The translations under genes were made by a program, and so were the position numbers. Positions 17,261 through 26,113 of a DNA stretch of 33,843 bases are shown in pieces. This DNA is from Ferruginibacter sp. (lineage in GTDB: Bacteria > Bacteroidota > Bacteroidia > Chitinophagales > Chitinophagaceae). Within the stretch, counting starts at the first letter, position 1. The number at the start of each line of letters is the position of its first letter. The notes beneath the pieces are model-generated. The model had not been told where the DNA came from. It saw only the letters and a list, made by a program, of their open reading frames with translations, and did no database searches. The stretch spans positions 1 to 33,843 of the forward strand of contig JAURWD010000191.1 in assembly GCA_030655145.1 (NCBI GenBank). Reading direction: 5' to 3'.

Positions 17261-19146
17261 AAACAATCCTGCTTACCCTCGGCTTTACCTGTGTATTTTG
17301 CCAGCTTTTTTCCCAAAACAAATTCGACGTTTCAACCATACCTGACGCGCTTAAAAAACATGCCGGTTCGGTAGCCCGCGAAGAACGGACTGACTTCGAA
17401 GTGAAAGAACCAGGTAAGGCCACTATGAAGATCCATAAAGTGGTGACCGTTTTAAATCAAAATGGAAAAGACGAGTTAGCGTTCCAGGCCTGGGTCGACA
17501 AATTTCATTCTCTTGAATCTGTAGCTATCCAGGTGTTTGATAGTAAAGGCGAACCGGGTAAAAAATACAAGCGGTCCGATCTGCAATCCCAGATGACCGG
17601 CGAAGGCCTCGTGCCGGATGGCAAGGTTTATTATCTCGAAGTTCCGACCGTTGGATACCCGGTCACGATTCAATTTGATTATGAACTAGGATATACCGGC
17701 CTGTTGCAATACCCTGCATATCAAATTCAACATCCCGGGCAGTCGGTAGAAAATTCTGTTTATAATGTAAGCATACCCGAAAACCTGGACCTCCGTTACA
17801 AAGCAAAAAATACCAACCTGGTTCCGGTTGCAACTACAGCTGCCGGCATCAAAACTTATAGCTGGTCAGCGAAGCAACTGCCGGCGTTGGAAACAGAAGC
17901 AGGGAGTGTTACTTATCGTAACTACTTTCCTCAAATCTTATTAGCTCCTAATAAATTTGAAATGGGCGGATACGTAGGTGACATGAGCAGTTGGGAAAGT
18001 TTTGGAAAATGGAATGCGTTGTTATTGACGAAAGCCAATAACCTTTCGGATGCAAGAAAGGAATTCTTTCGCAACCTGGTAAAAGATGCACCGGATGATC
18101 GGTCCAAAGTAAGGATCATTTACCGGTACCTGCAATCGAACTTTCGCTATGTGAGTATTCAGTTAGGCATGGGTGGATTCATTCCGTTCGAGGCGGATTT
18201 TGTTGACAAGAAAAAATATGGAGACTGTAAGGCGCTCAGTAATTACACCATGGCCAGTCTCGCGGCGGTAGGTATCAAAAGTCACTATGCGTTAATTAAT
18301 TCTGATTACAATTCGGAGCCGGTTGATGCTGATTTCCCGATAGATCGTTTTAACCATATCATTTTATGCGTGCCACAACAAAAAGATACCATCTGGCTGG
18401 AATGTACCAGCAGCACAAACGAGTTTGCCGTGCTCGGCAATTTTACTGAGAACAAAAATGCGCTGTTGATCACAGAGAATGGCGGGAAATTGGTTGCTAC
18501 ACCAAAAAGCAAAGCAGCACACAATATCTATGGCTCAACTTCTTTGGTTACCCTTGCGGAAGATGGATCTGGTATCGTACAGGCATCATTGACATCTTCC
18601 GGTGAATTTAGAGACCTGGTAGATTACCTGGGCACGCAAAAGAAAGATGAGCAAAAGAGAATTCTCGTTGACTACCTGGATTATATGGACCCTGATGAAT
18701 TTGAAGTAAGGTATGATACCAGTAATAAATCAACTCCCCTTGGCCTGGCTTTAAGTTTCGAAAAGATCCCGGAATTTATTGCAGGCAAAAAATTATTCCT
18801 GAATCCTCGGGTGTATAAGATCTGGAACACTTCTTTGCCTTCGCCAGAAAACCGAAAGAAAGATTATTACTTCAAGCACCCTTTTATCAAGATGGATACC
18901 ACTGTTTATAAACTGCCTGAAGGTTTTTCAATAGAAACTTTACCCAAGGCTAAAAATGTGAAATTTGAATTTGGAAGCTTCAATTCTACCTATCAATATG
19001 ATGAAGCGAAAAGAGAGGTTATGTCTTGTGCGAAGTTGCAACTCGATGAATATAAAATTCCCCCTGCAAAATTTGAAGCCACGGCGAAATTTTTCAACGA
19101 AGTATTGACGGAATACACAGAAAAAATTGTGATCAAACGGTTATAG
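17257..19146 (+). CDS. Exported DUF3857/transglutaminase-like protein with Cys-His retained (copy 3)
   Basis: A 629-residue exported protein (signal peptide MKTILLTLGFTCVFCQLFSQ). DUF3857 occupies ~45-235 and the transglutaminase-like domain ~275-390. Unlike its two upstream neighbours it keeps the nucleophile-position Cys324 in KKKYGDCKALSNY and His367 in DRFNHIIL; the third position is Glu382 (WLECTSS) rather than Asp, a form I recall as common in this subfamily. It could therefore be an active thiol enzyme (peptidase or amide-transfer), though no substrate is known. It starts inside the stop codon of copy 2 (ATGA), indicating coupled translation. Its last two codons, including the stop, overlap the end of the opposite ubiD gene. 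Confidence 0.88.
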   Translation: MKTILLTLGFTCVFCQLFSQNKFDVSTIPDALKKHAGSVAREERTDFEVKEPGKATMKIHKVVTVLNQNGKDELAFQAWVDKFHSLESVAIQVFDSKGEPGKKYKRSDLQSQMTGEGLVPDGKVYYLEVPTVGYPVTIQFDYELGYTGLLQYPAYQIQHPGQSVENSVYNVSIPENLDLRYKAKNTNLVPVATTAAGIKTYSWSAKQLPALETEAGSVTYRNYFPQILLAPNKFEMGGYVGDMSSWESFGKWNALLLTKANNLSDARKEFFRNLVKDAPDDRSKVRIIYRYLQSNFRYVSIQLGMGGFIPFEADFVDKKKYGDCKALSNYTMASLAAVGIKSHYALINSDYNSEPVDADFPIDRFNHIILCVPQQKDTIWLECTSSTNEFAVLGNFTENKNALLITENGGKLVATPKSKAAHNIYGSTSLVTLAEDGSGIVQASLTSSGEFRDLVDYLGTQKKDEQKRILVDYLDYMDPDEFEVRYDTSNKSTPLGLALSFEKIPEFIAGKKLFLNPRVYKIWNTSLPSPENRKKDYYFKHPFIKMDTTVYKLPEGFSIETLPKAKNVKFEFGSFNSTYQYDEAKREVMSCAKLQLDEYKIPPAKFEATAKFFNEVLTEYTEKIVIKRL

Positions 19147-20982
19147 TCGGTTGTACAAACTGCCTCCGGGCGCAAATAGCCGGTCAATATTTTTTTCAAC
19201 CGTTGGATCAACTTCTACCGGTGGTGCATGGTGTGGCTTGATGCGGGCATCGATGATCAACGGTCCGCGGCAACCCCAATGCTTGTTCTCGTAAAAGGCG
19301 GCGACGCCATGCATGTCGTGCGATGGATTGCTCCGCGTAAAACTCACCCATAAAAAATTACGCAGATTTTCTGCAACAAACCTGGCGTCATCACAAACGA
19401 TCAGCAACGGAATGCTTTGCAGATCCGCCAAATGAGGTTGCAACTGTTCATCCAACAAGTTCATTTCTGTCCTTACATCGTTGTAGCTCGTAAAAGCCTT
19501 AGCCTGCAACGCTATCACACCCGGCATCACCAGGCTCGGCGCTTCAAAACCTTTTAAATCCTGGAGATACGAAGGGACAGCAGTAGCAAGTTCCCGCAGG
19601 GGCTTACCATAAGCAGCGAGCACCACCTTGCTCCCGCTATTGATTGACGTGCCGGAATAGTCAAGCGTGTCAATCGTAGTATTTGTATGGAAGTGAATGT
19701 CTCTTTTAAGATCAAGCCGTTCCAGCATAAACCTGAAGAAGGGCTCAATATTGTGGGTGCTTAATTGATTTGTATCGTCAGCCGTAATAAACAAAAATTT
19801 CGCCAGGCTCAACTGGCCGGTACCGAGCACATGATGCGCAATCGTTAGAATTTCTGCCGGCTGCTGCGTTTGTGCGTAAGGGGTATAGCGTTCGCTCCCG
19901 ATGGCTAACAACAACGGGTGAACGCCGGCAGCATCAACGGCATGTACCGACTTCAAACCCGGTATCTCTTCCTGCAGCGCCGACCCGGTAATTTCGTGGA
20001 TCAATTGCCCAAAACTGGTGTCTTCCTGGGGAGGCCGACCAACAACTGTAAAGGGCCAGATCGCATTTTGTCTTGCAAAGACCTTGTGCACTTTCATGAG
20101 GGGGAAAGGATGTTCCAGGCTGTAGTAACCGAGGTGATCCCCAAACGGTCCTTCAGGTTTATTTTCCCCCGGGTAAACTTCGCCTGTAATTACAAAATCT
20201 GCATCAGTACTTACGCAAAAGCCATCGATATAGGCATATCGAAAACGTCGGTTTCCTAACACACCGGCGAAAGTCATCTCACTGATTCCTTCCGGCAAGG
20301 GCATAACCGCACTCACACTATGCGATGGTGGTCCACCCACAAACACACTAACTTTCAAAGGCAGTCCCTTCTTATTTGCTTTTGACTGGTGCACGCCAAT
20401 GCCGCGGTGCAATTGGTAATGCAGCCCGATCTCTTTATTTGGTTCGTATTGATTCCCGCCTAATTGAATGCGGTACATGCCTAGGTTGGCATTCATAATA
20501 CCCGGCTTGTCAATGTCTTCGGTATAAACCTGGGGTAGTGTAACAAAAGGCCCGCCATCCAGTGGCCAATGTTTTATCTGCGGGATGTCCTGGATCTGGA
20601 TTTCCTGGAAGGTGACTGGCTTAAGGCCAGGATTTTTCAGCGGCAAGGCTTTTAAAGCGGCGAGACCAGCGGTAAAATTTGAGATCGGGTGTTTGATCGC
20701 CTGGACAGGATCATTTTTCAGCGAGATCAATTGCTGCACCAATTTGAGGCTATCGCGAAAAATAAACTTGCTGCGCTCGAGTGTTCCAAAAATATTTGAA
20801 GCGGCCCGAAACCTGCTTCCTTTTACGTTTTCAAATAACAAAGCAGGACCACCGGCTTCGTATACACGCAGGTGGATGGCGGCCATTTCCAATGCGGGAT
20901 CAACGGCTTCGGTTATGCGCACGAGTTGCCCGTTTTTTTCAAGATCGATTAAACAGGATTCCAGGGAGTGATAGGCCATCAA
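19141..20982 (-). CDS. UbiD-family prenyl-FMN decarboxylase, probably for quinone (menaquinone) synthesis
   Basis: A 613-residue UbiD-family protein. These enzymes use prenylated FMN and a divalent metal to remove or add CO2 on aromatic or unsaturated acids; long Bacteroidota members are usually annotated as menaquinone-synthesis decarboxylases. Matching segments are NLGMYRIQLGG, HRGIGVHQSKA, LPLKVSVFVGGPPSHSVSA, EGPFGDHLGYYSLEHPFPL (with the conserved acidic metal/prFMN residues) and TVVGRPPQED. The C-terminal ~110 residues extend beyond E. coli UbiD (497 aa). The prFMN synthase UbiX is not in the window. The stop region overlaps DUF3857 copy 3 by 6 nt tail to tail. A -7 box inside a long dyad precedes the ATG. 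Confidence 0.9.
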   Translation of the reverse strand: MMAYHSLESCLIDLEKNGQLVRITEAVDPALEMAAIHLRVYEAGGPALLFENVKGSRFRAASNIFGTLERSKFIFRDSLKLVQQLISLKNDPVQAIKHPISNFTAGLAALKALPLKNPGLKPVTFQEIQIQDIPQIKHWPLDGGPFVTLPQVYTEDIDKPGIMNANLGMYRIQLGGNQYEPNKEIGLHYQLHRGIGVHQSKANKKGLPLKVSVFVGGPPSHSVSAVMPLPEGISEMTFAGVLGNRRFRYAYIDGFCVSTDADFVITGEVYPGENKPEGPFGDHLGYYSLEHPFPLMKVHKVFARQNAIWPFTVVGRPPQEDTSFGQLIHEITGSALQEEIPGLKSVHAVDAAGVHPLLLAIGSERYTPYAQTQQPAEILTIAHHVLGTGQLSLAKFLFITADDTNQLSTHNIEPFFRFMLERLDLKRDIHFHTNTTIDTLDYSGTSINSGSKVVLAAYGKPLRELATAVPSYLQDLKGFEAPSLVMPGVIALQAKAFTSYNDVRTEMNLLDEQLQPHLADLQSIPLLIVCDDARFVAENLRNFLWVSFTRSNPSHDMHGVAAFYENKHWGCRGPLIIDARIKPHHAPPVEVDPTVEKNIDRLFAPGGSLYNRL

Positions 20983-20986
20983 AAAA

Positions 20987-21019
20987 AAATTTCAGTGCAA
21001 AGGTAAAACACTGGAATTT
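20987..21019. promoter_or_regulatory. 11-bp inverted repeat bracketing the ubiD promoter box (candidate operator)
   Basis: AAATTTCAGTG (20987-20997) and CACTGGAATTT (21009-21019) are reverse complements at 10 of 11 positions, the eleventh being a G-T match. The 11-nt spacer begins with the - strand -7 box. Half-site centres are 22 bp apart, two helical turns, as expected for a dimeric repressor or activator binding one face of DNA. Confidence 0.5.
20998..21005 (-). promoter_or_regulatory. Candidate -7 promoter box for ubiD
   Basis: TACCTTTG on the - strand matches TAnnTTTG exactly and ends 15 nt before the ubiD ATG. It lies in the spacer of the inverted repeat at 20987-21019. Confidence 0.5.
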
Positions 21020-21073
21020 CTGAATGGTTTAATATTAAGAGACTGCCATGGCTCGGCAGACCCACGAAGAAAA

Positions 21074-21916
21074 TTAATAAACGTTTGTGGGGCAACCAGT
21101 TTTTTGACGACCACCTGGCGCACCTTCAAATTTAGGTTTCAGCCGAAAGCTAATGCCTAACCCGGTGAAATAGTACCAGTCTTTGCTGGCGGGATTACCC
21201 CGAATCGTATTGGCAACCGGGTAAACTTCACCACTCTTATTTTCATCTCCGCGGAAAGCGATGTCCACAGCCTGCTGACCATTGTTCAATAATAATTCAT
21301 TTTGATCCGCGTAAGTTGAACTCACGTCATCGAGGTAATCCGTCATGGTCTTGCGAAGTCCCAGTTCAAACCTGACTTTTATATTTTCACTAAGAGACAA
21401 TTTCAACCCTCCGCCAAAAGGAATGGCAAAGGAGGTGAGGTTATATTTTTCCCGGCCCTGGTAAAAGCCCTGCCCTTCTGTGCCCAACGGCTGCAAAAAA
21501 ACTTTCCGGCCGCTTGAATCAAGCGTCGATGGATTGAAATGAAAAACGGAAACACCGCCAAAAATAAATGGCACCAGGCTATGTTCATAAGAATTGAATA
21601 AGTCATATTCAAGACCAAGATGTACATCGGTTATTGACGACGAAAAACTAAGATTTCTAAAAGCATAGGTGTTGCTTAATTTATCATTTCCCTGCACTTT
21701 CCCAAAAGTAACATTGGCCCTTCCGTATAATTTTGGCGTGAATTCATACAACAACCCGGCTCCCACTGCCGGACCTGCTTGTTGGAAAGTAAAACGTTTG
21801 GACTGTAGGTCTCCCTGGTAGTTACTGATGCCCCCAAACAAAGTGACATGTAAATTTTGTGCGCCTACAATCGAAAAGCTCAATATGCAAACACAACTAA
21901 CGATAAATGATTTCAT
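21074..21916 (-). CDS. DUF6089-like outer-membrane beta-barrel protein
   Basis: A 280-residue exported protein. I chose the ATG at 21916, which starts a good signal peptide (MKSFIVSCVCILSFSIVGAQ); an in-frame GTG at 21934 would add six residues. The mature part has alternating beta-strands, with GGISNYQGDLQ at the N-terminus and ELGLRKTMTDYLDDVSSTY in the middle, both typical of the DUF6089 barrel family of Bacteroidota. The C-terminus continues past the last strand (GLGISFRLKPK) with a short proline/glycine tail, so it does not end in the classical aromatic residue. Function is unknown. It is divergent from glpK and lies 91 nt upstream of ubiD on the same strand. Confidence 0.78.
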   Translation of the reverse strand: MKSFIVSCVCILSFSIVGAQNLHVTLFGGISNYQGDLQSKRFTFQQAGPAVGAGLLYEFTPKLYGRANVTFGKVQGNDKLSNTYAFRNLSFSSSITDVHLGLEYDLFNSYEHSLVPFIFGGVSVFHFNPSTLDSSGRKVFLQPLGTEGQGFYQGREKYNLTSFAIPFGGGLKLSLSENIKVRFELGLRKTMTDYLDDVSSTYADQNELLLNNGQQAVDIAFRGDENKSGEVYPVANTIRGNPASKDWYYFTGLGISFRLKPKFEGAPGGRQKTGCPTNVY

Positions 21917-22067
21917 ACAAGATGTTATAATCACCGCCGTGCAATAATCATTCCTATAATAAAAATGTATTGCCAGGGAAGCTCCATAAAATTATTTACT
22001 ATCTCGATCAAATGAAAGCACAAAAGAATTTTAACGCTTTATTCAGAATCGGGCTTTATTGAAAAGT

Positions 22068-22088
22068 CATTTCCAAACGTCGGAAATG
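22068..22088. promoter_or_regulatory. Inverted repeat upstream of glpK (candidate operator)
   Basis: CATTTCC (22068-22074) and GGAAATG (22082-22088) form a perfect 7-bp dyad with a 7-nt spacer, 52 nt before the glpK ATG in the 224-nt divergent region shared with the DUF6089 gene. It could control either gene. No exact TAnnTTTG box was found in this region. Confidence 0.35.
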
Positions 22089-22140
22089 TTATATCAATAA
22101 ATTACCATAATTTAATTGCTGAATACTATAACGACTTGCA

Positions 22141-23640
22141 ATGCACCAATTTATCCTCGCCCTGGACCAGGGCACAACCAGTTCAAGGGCAATCATTTTT
22201 GATAAGAACGGAGCCATTAAGTCCCTCGCGCAAAAAGAATTTACTCAATTTTTTCCGCAGCCCGGCTGGGTGGAACATGATCCGTTGGAGATATGGAGTA
22301 CCCAATTAGGTGTAGCGGCTGAAGCTATCACGAAGGCCGGCTTGTCTGTAAAAGACATTGCCGCGATCGGTATCACCAACCAACGGGAAACAACGGTGGT
22401 ATGGGAAAAAAATACTGGTAAGCCTATTTGCAATGCGTTGGTTTGGCAGGATCGCCGGACTGCTGCATTCTGCGATGAATTGAAAACTAAGGGGCTTGAT
22501 AAAATGATCCGCGAAAAAACAGGTTTGATCGTGGACGCCTACTTCTCAGCGACCAAAGTGAAATGGATACTTGACAATACACCCGGCGCCCGTGAACAAG
22601 CAGCCAATGGTGAGTTGTGTTTTGGAACGGTTGATACCTGGCTGCTCTGGAACCTTACCCGCGGGAAAGTATTTGCAACCGATGTCTCCAATGCCTCCCG
22701 GACAATGTTATGCAATATCCACACACTCGCCTGGGACGATGAGCTGCTTGATATATTTGACGTACCTCGAAACATGCTCCCGGAAATTCGCAGTAGCAGC
22801 GAAGTATACGGTCATTCACAAAACATTCTTTCTGCGCATAATATTCCGATCGCTGGTATTGCCGGAGATCAGCAGGCGGCGCTGTTCGGTCAAATGTGTA
22901 CGCAGCCAGGCATGGTCAAGAACACGTATGGTACAGGTTGCTTTATGTTGATGAACACCGGAGCAAAACCCGTTACCTCAACAAATAATTTGCTAACGAC
23001 CGTTGCCTGGAAAGTAAATGGCGTTACACATTATGCCTTGGAAGGAAGCGTGTTTATTGCCGGGGCGATTGTGCAATGGCTCCGGGATAGTCTTGGTATC
23101 ATCAAATCTTCTACAGAAATAGAGGCGCTGGCATGTTCCGTCTCCAGTAGTGAAGGTGTATTTGTAGTGCCTGCCTTTGCGGGCCTGGGTGCTCCTCACT
23201 GGAACCAACATGCGCGGGGAACCATCACCGGCCTTACCCGTGGATCTACAGCTGCACACATTGCCCGGGCTGCATTAGACAGCATTGCCTATCAAACCAT
23301 GGATGTATTGAAAGCCATGGAAGCTGATGCGGGCATTGCGATCAAAGAGCTAAGGGTTGATGGTGGCGCGACGGTGAACGGACTACTAATGCAATTTCAA
23401 AGTGACCTGCTGAATACAGCGGTGGTTCGGCCAGTTATTACGGAAACAACCGCACTGGGTGCTGCGTATCTTGCTGGTCTCGCCGTGGGATATTGGGAGA
23501 ACACTGAAGCCATACAGGATCAATGGAAAGCGGATAAAACCTTTACGACATCGATGGCGGAAGATACCAGGACTGCTCTTACAAAAGAATGGCAACGCTC
23601 TGTTAACGCGACCACCAATTGGGCAGATGCCCATAGCTGA
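22141..23640 (+). CDS. glpK: Glycerol kinase
   Basis: A 499-residue FGGY-family kinase that phosphorylates glycerol to sn-glycerol-3-phosphate with ATP in the cytoplasm, trapping glycerol that enters through GlpF. The N-terminus has [16 protein letters not shown] (phosphate-binding loop 1), then [29 protein letters not shown] and [11 protein letters not shown], all GlpK-specific. The second half has [23 protein letters not shown] and [20 protein letters not shown], the ATP-binding and FGGY signature regions. Length matches the family. It is first in a three-gene cluster with glpD (107-nt gap) and glpF. Confidence 0.98.
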   Translation: MHQFILALDQGTTSSRAIIFDKNGAIKSLAQKEFTQFFPQPGWVEHDPLEIWSTQLGVAAEAITKAGLSVKDIAAIGITNQRETTVVWEKNTGKPICNALVWQDRRTAAFCDELKTKGLDKMIREKTGLIVDAYFSATKVKWILDNTPGAREQAANGELCFGTVDTWLLWNLTRGKVFATDVSNASRTMLCNIHTLAWDDELLDIFDVPRNMLPEIRSSSEVYGHSQNILSAHNIPIAGIAGDQQAALFGQMCTQPGMVKNTYGTGCFMLMNTGAKPVTSTNNLLTTVAWKVNGVTHYALEGSVFIAGAIVQWLRDSLGIIKSSTEIEALACSVSSSEGVFVVPAFAGLGAPHWNQHARGTITGLTRGSTAAHIARAALDSIAYQTMDVLKAMEADAGIAIKELRVDGGATVNGLLMQFQSDLLNTAVVRPVITETTALGAAYLAGLAVGYWENTEAIQDQWKADKTFTTSMAEDTRTALTKEWQRSVNATTNWADAHS

Positions 23641-23747
23641 ACATATTAGCAACACCATCTTATTCGTTATTGCATGATAACGGACAGGTGCCTTTGAAAT
23701 AATTATTTAAGCTTTCGACCCAAACAAAAATTTCCTTCCTAAACACA

Positions 23748-25307
23748 ATGATGAGTCGTTCACACATGTTGCGCCAACTTGAGGAGGTAGCTCTATGGGA
23801 CATTGTCATTATTGGTGGCGGGGCTACCGGGCTCGGTGCCGCGGTGGATGCAGCTTCCCGCGGGTATAAAACCCTGTTGCTGGAACAATCAGATTTTGCT
23901 AAAGGAACTTCGAGCCGAAGTACCAAACTTGTGCATGGAGGTGTGCGCTATCTTGCCCAGGGCAACGTGAAGCTGGTCCGCGAAGCACTGCGTGAACGTG
24001 GCCTCATGTTGAAAAATGCGCCGCATGTTTGCCACAATATTTCCTTTATTATTCCCTCCTTTCACTGGTGGCAAAAATGGTATTATTCCATTGGGTTGTC
24101 AGCCTACGACCTGCTCGCTGGCAAACTGAGCCTCGGCAGGACAACCCTTCTTTCAAAAAGAAATACGCTGGAGCGTATGCCAACACTTGTTTCCCGGAAA
24201 CTTAACGGCGGCGTGCAATACAAAGACGGCCAATTTGACGATGCAAGGCTCGCCGTAAACCTCGCCCAGACAGCAGAAACTTACGGCGGTGTATTGCTTA
24301 ATTACTGCAAGGTAACCTCACTCACTAAAACGGGTACACGCCTTTCCGGGCTGGTGGCCCGCGACCTGGTGTCAGGTAGTGAGTTCAACATCCGGTGCAA
24401 AACAATCGTAAACGCCACGGGTATTTTTACAGATAGCGTCATGAGGCTTGATGAAACGGAACATGAACCGATCGTTTCTTTGTCGCAAGGCGTGCACATC
24501 GTGATAGACAAAAAACATTTTCCTGGCCATACTGCCTTAATGATCCCTAAAACCGATGACAACAGGGTCCTGTTCGCTGTCCCCTGGCATGATAAGATCG
24601 TGGTGGGAACCACGGATACTCCCGTCGGTGAAACCAGCCTGGACCCGGTGCCCCTGCAGGAAGAAATTGATTTTATCATCCAGCACATCAACCGGTATCT
24701 TTCAACCGAGATCCAATCTGCGGATATACGTTCGGTTTATGCCGGGTTACGGCCATTAGTGAGAATTAAAGGAACCAACATCACCTCTATCCTACCACGT
24801 GACCACACCACGATTGTGTCGAAGGGTGGAATGGTCACCATAACAGGTGGTAAATGGACTACTTACCGCAGCATGGGTAAGCACGCGATCGATAAGGCGG
24901 TAGCCAATTGCGGGCTCGAAAAAAAAACCTGCATTACTGAGAGCATAAAAATTCATGGGTATAGTCACGAGGCAGATCAAAACGATCCGCTTTTTATTTA
25001 TGGAAGCGATGCCGCAGGCATTCGCAACTTGATGGAAACCGACCCATCGTTTTCAGGGTTACTACACCCGGGCCTGCCCTACACCCGGGCCGAAGTAGTG
25101 TGGGCAACGACGAATGAAATGGCGTTAACGGTGGACGATATATTGGCAAGACGTACGCGGGCCTTGTTCCTGGATGCAGCAGCATCTATAGAAGCCGCTC
25201 CGCTGGTAGCTTCGCTGATGGCACCCTTGCTTGGCAAAAACAGCGCCTGGCAAATGGAACAGGTCAGCGAATTTTCCGCTATTGCAAAAAATTACCTCAT
25301 GCACTAA
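23748..25307 (+). CDS. glpD: Aerobic-type glycerol-3-phosphate dehydrogenase
   Basis: A 519-residue FAD-dependent enzyme that oxidises glycerol-3-phosphate to dihydroxyacetone phosphate and passes electrons to the membrane quinone pool. The FAD-binding DIVIIGGGATGLGAAVDAA motif is near residue 18, followed by the family signature GTSSRSTKLVHGGVRYL (~53-69). Further matches are the DDARLAVNLAQTAE helix, VGTTDTPVG and the VTITGGKWTTYR motif. The C-terminal ~120 residues form the helical cap domain of GlpD. It probably binds the inner-membrane face. Alternative in-frame starts (ATG at 23751 and 23766) would shorten it by 1 or 6 residues. The gap after glpK contains a small hairpin (CGTTAT/ATAACG, 23665-23682) but no T tract. 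Confidence 0.97.
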   Translation: MMSRSHMLRQLEEVALWDIVIIGGGATGLGAAVDAASRGYKTLLLEQSDFAKGTSSRSTKLVHGGVRYLAQGNVKLVREALRERGLMLKNAPHVCHNISFIIPSFHWWQKWYYSIGLSAYDLLAGKLSLGRTTLLSKRNTLERMPTLVSRKLNGGVQYKDGQFDDARLAVNLAQTAETYGGVLLNYCKVTSLTKTGTRLSGLVARDLVSGSEFNIRCKTIVNATGIFTDSVMRLDETEHEPIVSLSQGVHIVIDKKHFPGHTALMIPKTDDNRVLFAVPWHDKIVVGTTDTPVGETSLDPVPLQEEIDFIIQHINRYLSTEIQSADIRSVYAGLRPLVRIKGTNITSILPRDHTTIVSKGGMVTITGGKWTTYRSMGKHAIDKAVANCGLEKKTCITESIKIHGYSHEADQNDPLFIYGSDAAGIRNLMETDPSFSGLLHPGLPYTRAEVVWATTNEMALTVDDILARRTRALFLDAAASIEAAPLVASLMAPLLGKNSAWQMEQVSEFSAIAKNYLMH

Positions 25308-25341
25308 ACATACTTCTCTTATTAACCTTAACTAACAAAAC

Positions 25342-26046
25342 ATGACGCCTTTTTTTTCTGAACTTGCCGGAACATCCATAGTGATCATTTTAGGCGAAGG
25401 AGTAGTAGCCAATGTTGTTTTAAACAAAACCTTTGGTAACAGTGGCGGATGGATAGTGATCACCTTTGGTTGGGCCATCGCAGTTTTTGTTGGCGTATTT
25501 GTCGCCACTTCGAGTAACGCACATCTTAATCCTGCAGTGACACTCGCTTTCGCCGCGTTGGGAAAGTTTAGCTGGCAACTTGTGCCAGTCTATATAGCCG
25601 GCCAGTTCCTCGGCGCAATGCTTGGGTCCACTCTTGTCTGGCTCGCCTACCGAAAGCATTTCGAAGCCACGGAAGATCCGGCCTCCAAGCTCGCCGTGTT
25701 TTGCACCTCCCCGGCAATTCGCAGCACGGGAGACAATCTTTTTTCAGAGATATTAGGCACGTTCGTATTGATCCTGGGGGTATTGTTCTTAACCGCTCCA
25801 AAAAATAGTCTCGGGGGACTAGATGCCTTACCGGTTGCTTTACTGGTGCTTGGCATCGGGCTGAGTCTCGGCGGGACTACCGGCTACGCCATCAACCCTG
25901 CCCGCGATCTAGGGCCACGCATAATGCATTCCATCTTACCCGTGAAAGGCAAAGGAAGCAGCAACTGGAGTTACAGCTGGATCCCGGTTGCAGGGCCGAT
26001 CCTCGGCAGCCTGCTTGCTGCCCTGTGTTTCAAATTTCTTCAATAA
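25342..26046 (+). CDS. glpF: Glycerol uptake facilitator (MIP family aquaglyceroporin)
   Basis: A 234-residue channel of the major intrinsic protein family with six membrane helices and two half-helices carrying NPA motifs at 63-65 (HLNPAVTLAF) and 185-187 (INPARDLGPR). The Asp after the second NPAR is the classic mark of glycerol-conducting GlpF rather than water-only aquaporins. It allows diffusion of glycerol across the inner membrane. It begins 34 nt after glpD and is last in the cluster. Unlike the enterobacterial order glpF-glpK, the facilitator here comes last. No regulator gene (glpR or similar) is next to it. It is slightly shorter than E. coli GlpF (281 aa). Confidence 0.95.
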   Translation: MTPFFSELAGTSIVIILGEGVVANVVLNKTFGNSGGWIVITFGWAIAVFVGVFVATSSNAHLNPAVTLAFAALGKFSWQLVPVYIAGQFLGAMLGSTLVWLAYRKHFEATEDPASKLAVFCTSPAIRSTGDNLFSEILGTFVLILGVLFLTAPKNSLGGLDALPVALLVLGIGLSLGGTTGYAINPARDLGPRIMHSILPVKGKGSSNWSYSWIPVAGPILGSLLAALCFKFLQ

Positions 26047-26113
26047 AAGCCTGGAAAAAAATACACTAACGGTATTGCAGAACGCTGTTGAAAGTGGGCT
26101 TATAAAAATCTCA

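Noticed and set aside
21041..21061. CTGCC/GGCAG hairpin downstream of the DUF6089 gene as a terminator
   Set aside because: The stem is five pairs with no T tract on either strand.
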